Origin: Hemerocallis citrina
Taxonomy: Eukaryota > Streptophyta > Magnoliopsida > Asparagales > Asphodelaceae
NCBI GenBank assembly: GCA_017893485.1
Contig: CM030368.1
Coordinates: 177,192,504 to 177,256,503, forward strand
Direction of reading: 5' to 3'
Length of the DNA stretch: 64,000 nucleotides
The notes below the pieces were generated by a model. The model had not been told where the DNA came from, ran no database searches, and was given only the letters and a program-made list of their open reading frames with translations. Each line of letters begins with the position of its first letter. Position 1 is the first letter of the stretch. This document shows positions 58,264 through 64,000 of the stretch, in pieces. The position numbers were made by a program, and so were the translations under genes.

Positions 58264-59029
58264 CCCTAAACCTTCTAACCCTAACCCTAATACTGTTTTG
58301 ACCTTAATCATACTGTAGCCGCCTACCATCCTTCTCCCACTCCGTCTTCTTCCTCTGCTCAATCAAAAACCCATACCTCTCGTCATCTCCATCACCCATC
58401 CGCCGACGCCATCGCCTCCACCATCGCACCCACCTCAGTCACAACCCCATCGCCTCCCTCACCTCGCAGCCTCACCATCATCTTCCTCGCCGAACCTAAC
58501 TCCCGAAACCCATCCACCATCGCCAAAACTCCATTCCTCCGACCCTTCGACCTCACTGCCATCATCTCACCACCACCGCATTGCCTCACACTCCTCGTCG
58601 CCTCGCCCAAGCCCAAATCCCCGAGCCTCACCATGTTTTCTTCGCTCCCCTGCTTTTGAACCCAGAACAGAGTCTCCCACGCGTCGAGTTTCCTCTCGAC
58701 GTCATCGCCGCCTACCTCCAGTCGCCGTCGTCGCCGTCATCGACTACTTCCCAGTCGAACCCCGACATCGTTGCCACCTGCCGCAACAGCCGTCGGAGCT
58801 CCCTCTCTTTCCCTATCTGCCGATCGAGAAGGAGGAGGGAAAGTGAAGAAAGGTGATTGAATTGATCTAGACCCCTGGATTCATCAAGATTCGTGCCACT
58901 TCAGATCTGATCTGATCTGATCTTCACCATCAAATCCGATCGCAGCCGTTGATTGCCTTGCTCTTAATCTTTCTGTCAAGATCCGTGTCGATCATGATCT
59001 CCGTCGGATTCGTCAACTACTCTCCTAAA

Positions 59030-61294
59030 GGCAAGTATTCTCCTTGTACAATTTATTGTCCTAGTACAAGCATTTAATTGAAAATACTGCAAATAGGTTG
59101 TAGTTGTGACTCCTTCTTGTCTCATCATTTGTTGATCTTGAATTATTCATCGTCGATTCCATAATCTTAAGAGTCACAACCCTTTCGTTGTTATATTTAC
59201 AAACTACTTGGACTCATTTTATCTCCTAGTCACTTGAGCACATGAAACTAAGAAACCCTAGACTTGTAGATGTGTGATGTATCATGGATGTGATGATCTT
59301 GCATTCCTTGAGTTGAGAAATAGATGTTGCTTTCTGATTAGATAAACACTACATCCGTATTTGTATCACACATTAATCTAGACTCATAATAATCAATTAT
59401 CATGTAACTTACATATAAAAGACATTCACACTTGTTGCTGTCCTGAACTTTACTTGCTGTTTCGACCCCTTTAAAGTCAAAATCTGAACTTGAGCCCTGA
59501 ACATGAAATGTAACTCTAAATGTCTAAATGTCTATAGCCTGCAGAATTTTCGAATTCCGAGTTACGGTCTAGGAGATATCGCAGTTTTACTACTGCTGTG
59601 TCGGTAGTCGCAGATTCACAAAACTGCCGCACTTCTGTAGTTTACAAATTATTTTAACTATGGTACCATTAAGTAGTTGCCTTGAAATTTTGCATGCTGT
59701 TGCTGGACACTCTAGAGAACATTTCCAAATTTTCTCATAATTAATTAGTAATGTTTCAACCCTGTTTCACATGTATAAACTCAGATTCACAAATTCTGCC
59801 TCAACACAATAGCTGTATAGTTTGCTGTTTTGACACATGTTACCATAATTTTTATTTACCTTAATTATATGTGTTGAAACCGGGCAGGAGTCTAGTTTTT
59901 AGATCTTCTAACGGATCCACATTTGCTATCTCGTAGCAACGGGAATCGCAGTTTTGGTACAGTAACCTCGTGTTGTCCAGATTTGAGATTTTCGTTGTTC
60001 TTGATATTTTGATTCGTGTTAACCCTCGAATATGCTATATAAATATCTCAAACTTGTTCCATGTTCATGATTATATTTACTTGAATTTTTTCGCACACTT
60101 TCATGCTTGGTTAATAATAATAATAAATAACAAGCCGGGGTTTAAGGGAAAGACCATAGTAGTGGACAATATAGGTAAGTGTACTCGGAAGGGGGCCCGT
60201 GTTTCCCAGTACTCGGCTCATGAACCTATTGTACCTTGATGTATTCATGGAGCCAGTTACTTGGCTCATGAACCTGTTGTATTCATGAACCCACTGTGTG
60301 GTTCTTGAACTTGTTAGTATTTACGAACTTGCTTCATGAACCTGTTATTTTATTTTCGTATTCATGAACCGTGCCTGCTTGATACTTGGTTCCTGAGTAC
60401 ACCGCCCTTTAAAATACACCACTAGGCCTCAACGAAATTGCAATGACTGTAGCAATCATGTAGTAAAAGTATGGATGCATGAAGTGCTACCTAGATAGAA
60501 ATAACTACAAGACTCGATACATGAAACTTGAACTTGATACATGTTTACTTGATACATGATTACTTGATACTTGATGACATGATACATGAGACTTGATACT
60601 TGTACTTGAAAACTTGATACTAGACTTGAGACTTGTTGCTTGACACTTGTACTTGATACTTGGCACTTGACGCATGATACCATTACATGTCCACTAGCCA
60701 CTTGTTCTGTTATTAGTATATGTTAACCAACCTGGTTACTTAAGTTGCCTTTCTTTCTAGCTAGTTCTTGAATTCCCACTACTTGTTGCATTCCTATTAT
60801 ATTCTTGATTCCAAATTCTTGTTCAATATTTCTTGTACTCGTTTTTACTATTTGTGGCCCTAACTTACACTAAGGATATTTTCTCTTGTTTTCTCTATTT
60901 TTCTCCTTTCTATAATTATTAAACAGACTTTGGAGACGTGTTGCCTGTTGAAATTGGTGAGCAGAGATTTTAAGCTTCAAATGGAGAAAAGACATGCTTA
61001 AATTATTTATTTCCTTTGAGTTAATTTACTTCTTGCTACTTAAAACTTGTAACGGGCTTATGTTCCCGAGTTTTACATTTGATCCAGATTTGAGAATTAT
61101 TTGAGACACTAGTATTTGTTTCAATTGTTTCTGTTGTTTAATAAATATTTCATGCATGCGTGGTTGTATATATATTTTGTTATATTCTTGTTGTGATGCT
61201 GAGTCGGTCCTACAGCTTATGGATGATCTTAAAATCATTCGCTGGGCTTCGTCATGCACTCGTATTCCGTACTTTTGGGAAGCGGGGCATGAAA
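59030..61294 (+). mobile_element. 3' part of a large LTR, same family as 23,023-25,699
   Basis: From AAAGGCAAGTATTCT onward it follows the reverse complement of the LTR at 23,023-25,699 through shared blocks (TAGTTTGCTGTTTTGACAC, ACGGATCCACATTT, AAGCCGGGGTT). It ends GCGGGGCATGAAA at 61,282-61,294 where the family ends GCGGGGCGTGACA. Its start is unclear; it may reach back to about 58,200. No primer site follows, so it reads as a solo or 3' LTR just upstream of the FAR1-like pseudogene. Confidence 0.65.
60526..60690 (+). repeat. Irregular ACTTGATACATG-type short repeats
   Basis: About a dozen imperfect 10-15-bp copies of ACTTGATACWTG within the LTR; not present in the related LTR at 23,023-25,699, so a local expansion. 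Confidence 0.8.
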
Positions 61295-61304
61295 ATTATT
61301 CTTT

Positions 61305-63470
61305 ATGTTAGATATGGACAGTGATGAAGGATATTCTATTGCCGGCGAAAATTTTATGTGTGCACAAGAAAGTGGTGAATGCATGCCGCAAGTTGAAGAG
61401 CACCTCAAACCAAAGATAGGTATGACGTTTCATACCTTAGATGAAGCCGGGAACTTTTATTCGTCATATGCTAAATATGGGGGTTTCGCAATGCATAAGG
61501 GTGGGAATAAATACAAAGGAACCCAAGTCGTGGATAAGTCCTTTTTGTGTAATAAAGAAGAGACTTCACCGAGTCAACCTAGTGAAGGTAGACGGGGAAT
61601 AAATTCTAGAACGGGTTGCAAAGCTGTCGTTCATGTAAAACTGAATGAAGAAAGTAATACATGGGTATTGTATTCATTTCATGAACCACAAAATCACCAA
61701 TTTACTTCACCTAGTAGAAAACATCTTTTGACCCGAAACCATTCGGTGTCGAATACCGATAGAAGAATATTAGCTTGGATCAAATGACCCAAGCTAATAT
61801 CCCTACGTGCAAACAAATGTTCTTCTTCGAAAGTTTTAGTGGTGGTCACAATAAAATACGATTCACCTATAATGATGCTAGAAATATACTTAGACTCGCA
61901 CGAAGCGATAGAAGGACATGACGAGAACATTCTGATTGATTTTATAAATTAAAAATTGACGGATCCTTCATTTTTTTATGATTTCCAAGTAGATCCTGAA
62001 GGCCGGTTGTCTCATTGTATTTGGGTGGATGGTACTTCTAGGATGAACTGTGAAGAATTTGGGGATGTACTTTGCTTTGATGCCACATACAACACGAACT
62101 AATATAGAATGTTATTTGCTCAATTTGTTGGAATCAATCATCATTAGAAATTAACGTTCTTAGGAGGTGGATTCATTCCAAATGCGAATGCATCTTCTTT
62201 TGTGTTGTTCTTTGAAAAGTTTCTAGGAGTAATGAATCGTGCTCCATTCAGTATCGTGACGGACTAGGATGGTGGGATCGCCGTCGTAGTGAAGAAAGTT
62301 TTTCCCAAGATTCGGCATCGGTTTTGCATTTGGCACATATTGGATAAGTTACCGTAGGTGGTGTGTATGTCGAATTATGTCAATAAGTGATGATTTGAAG
62401 ACTGTTATCTATGATTCCAAATATGTACATGATTTCGAAGAGTAATATAACTTAGTGCTTCTAAAGTACAGAGTTGAGAATAACAAATTTTTGAACTATC
62501 TATTTGAAATTTGTGATAAATGGGCACCCATATATGCAAGAAATTCATTTTGGGCTGGCATATTTAGTAGCCAACTGGTTGAGTGTATGCATTCTTCCTT
62601 GAAGCATCATATGGAAAAGAAGTACTTCTTACATGAATTTGTCGTCATCTTCGATTGATTTTTGGCAAAGCAAAGACATGATGAAATTAAAGAAAATCAT
62701 CGTAGCCGCGAGAGGAGACCGAACTTGAAGACCTAGTGGGCTTTGGAAGAACATATGACGCGAATATACACTTTGAAATTTTCTATAAATTCCAAGATGA
62801 AGTTACAAAAAGCTTATTATATATTGTGACTTTCTTTGCCAATCTTAACACACCAGATAGTTTAACCTTCCATGTGATGCTTTGTGGATAATCAGAACCT
62901 GGGGAGGTTGATTCAATTATGCAAACTCCGTCAAATTGTTACTTGTGGTTGTCTCATGTTCGAGTTCGTAGGCATTCCCTGTAAACATATTTTGGTGGTT
63001 CTTCAGTTCAGTCATCACACTTCTCTACCGGATATATATATTAAAAGAAGATGGACCCAGGATGTGATGAGAATAAGCTATACATCTGTTCCACACGAAG
63101 GTAGTAGCCAGAATTTTGCTTCTCGCTATTGCGAACTGAGTCATCACGCAAAACAAATGGTCGATCTTGGTTGTTGTTCCGATAAAAGTTACGAATACAT
63201 GATCGATCTTATGCTCAAAGGCATTAACGACGTTTGTTATTTACAAATACATCCCGAAGGTAGTGCACAACCCCATGTTGCAGGCAGTAGACATGCACAT
63301 GTACGTGCAAGGGACCCACAACTGTGCATTACAAAAGGAATGCCTAGAGGGAAGAGATTGAAGCCGATGGAGAGCAACTTCACAAAAACCTAGACGGTGT
63401 AGGACATGCGGCATGCACGTAACCGGACATGATTCAGGAAATTGTCCAACCCTAGTTGAGATGTAATATA
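61305..63470 (+). pseudogene. FAR1/MULE-type gene, degraded
   Basis: The ATG at 61,305 opens 160 codons with a FAR1-type DNA-binding domain (KIGMTFHTLDEAGNFYSSYA; C and H ligands to about residue 145), then TGA at 61,785. Beyond it, in several frames, are the MULE transposase core (FGDVLCFDATYNTN, FVGINHH, FLGGGFIPNA, FCIWHILDKLP; 61,990-62,360), a 67-codon piece (62,455-62,658) and a 169-codon piece (62,884-63,393) with the SWIM finger TCGCLMFEFVGIPCKHILVVL. A C-terminal knuckle CRTCGMHVTGHDSGNC follows one frame off. FAR1 family members are light-signalling regulators or their MULE relatives; which one this was cannot be decided. Confidence 0.82.
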
Positions 63471-64000
63471 TTTCTTCCTTTTGTTAACATATATTAAAAT
63501 TTTCAATCTTATTTTGTATTTTGAAGTTGATATATAAAATGTTGACTAACTCAAACTTGTCATTTATTTTAGGAGAACCAATCCAGAAGAAGTTGTTCCA
63601 ACCGATGAAGAGAGTTCCGAAAATAATTTTGATGAACCGTTGTGAGATAAAATTTTAACGGGGTGAAGTATTTGAAGTTTGTAGACTTACAATACTAATC
63701 TCCTTTGTTTGAATTTTAAAAATCTTGCAGGTATTTATTGGAGGAAGCTCACTTGTCTCTTGTTGCATCATATTCTTAATTAAAGTTGTGTATATATTTA
63801 TATGTAATCAGTTCAAGTTATGTGTCTTGGTTGTTTGTGTTGGTTTGATGATAATATATGTCGAAAAGAATTTGGATGGATGAGTGTGATGTATTGGATT
63901 TGCTGAAAATGTTTTTGTTGTTTTAGTTGATATTCATTATGTTTTTGTTTTGGGTGTTGATTGTTGATTAGTACATGCTGGTGGTAGTCCTTGCACGCGC
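63471..64000. other. AT-rich 3' flank
   Basis: Possible 3' untranslated or intron sequence of the FAR1-like pseudogene, with a short EEVVPTDEESSENNFDEPL stretch near 63,576-63,645 that could be its last exon. No inverted terminus of a MULE is visible before the window ends. Confidence 0.35.

Noticed and set aside
58392..58856. Pro/Ser/Arg-rich ORFs as a host gene
   Set aside because: No domain and open in both strands; better explained as GC-rich leader sequence of the LTR or gene.

Overview
The window is plant nuclear DNA that consists almost entirely of nested, mostly inactive transposable elements. It holds Ty3/gypsy (Tat and chromovirus/Tekay-like) and Ty1/copia retrotransposons, very large LTRs, solo LTRs, hAT elements, a tiny Helitron, a TRIM-like element and foldback repeats. 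Two Tat copies carry a dual RNase H, which is known only from land-plant elements. The LTRs with TGTAACACCCCG ends, the initiator-Met tRNA primer site and the FAR1-like gene also point to a flowering plant. Genus and species cannot be read from the sequence. I find no intact host gene, rRNA gene, CRISPR array or prokaryotic signal.

Layout. (1) 1-about 21,187: a decayed Tat element on + (Tat-1), its 5' end outside the window. It contains gag-pol, a 57-bp tandem array, a minus-strand antisense ORF, a 74-bp tandem array and the 3' LTR. A 10.1-kb non-autonomous element with 3.7-3.8-kb LTRs (LARD, 7,090-17,219; TSD TCCTC) splits the antisense ORF. A probable solo LTR (19,498-21,012) splits the 3' LTR. 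(2) 21,188-25,989: unassigned DNA with a 216-bp Helitron and a 3.36-kb non-autonomous hAT element (TSD ATGTGTGT) that itself contains a 2.7-kb LTR. (3) 26,085-about 56,400: one minus-strand copia element. It was broken by a 4.9-kb solo LTR (TSD AGTGT), by a composite chromovirus/TRIM-like insertion (31,582-50,464, flanked by GTCTG) and by a hAT element with a transposase relic (51,072-54,214). The chromovirus LTR was in turn entered by a nearly complete 13.1-kb Tat element on minus (Tat-2, 33,839-46,968; TSD ATAAA). (4) 56,400-64,000: UTR-like DNA, two foldback repeats, a third large LTR and a broken FAR1/MULE-type gene.

How the parts relate. The LARD has an intact primer site, polypurine tract and TSD but no gag or pol. 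Its LTR belongs to the same family as the chromovirus LTR at 31,582-48,156, so that chromovirus is the likely helper type. Both Tat copies share one plan: gag-pol, then array, antisense gene, second repeat zone and LTR. In Tat-2 the antisense gene still looks like a spliced plant gene with its own TATA box and GT-AG introns that join in frame. It has one frame break and encodes a gypsy-type transposon domain followed by coiled coils. No wholly new system is evident. The most unusual signals are this antisense gene, a stop codon shared by both Tat copies at the gag-protease junction, hairpin-bearing array monomers, two tandem duplications across transposon junctions, and a chimeric insertion bounded by mismatched LTRs.
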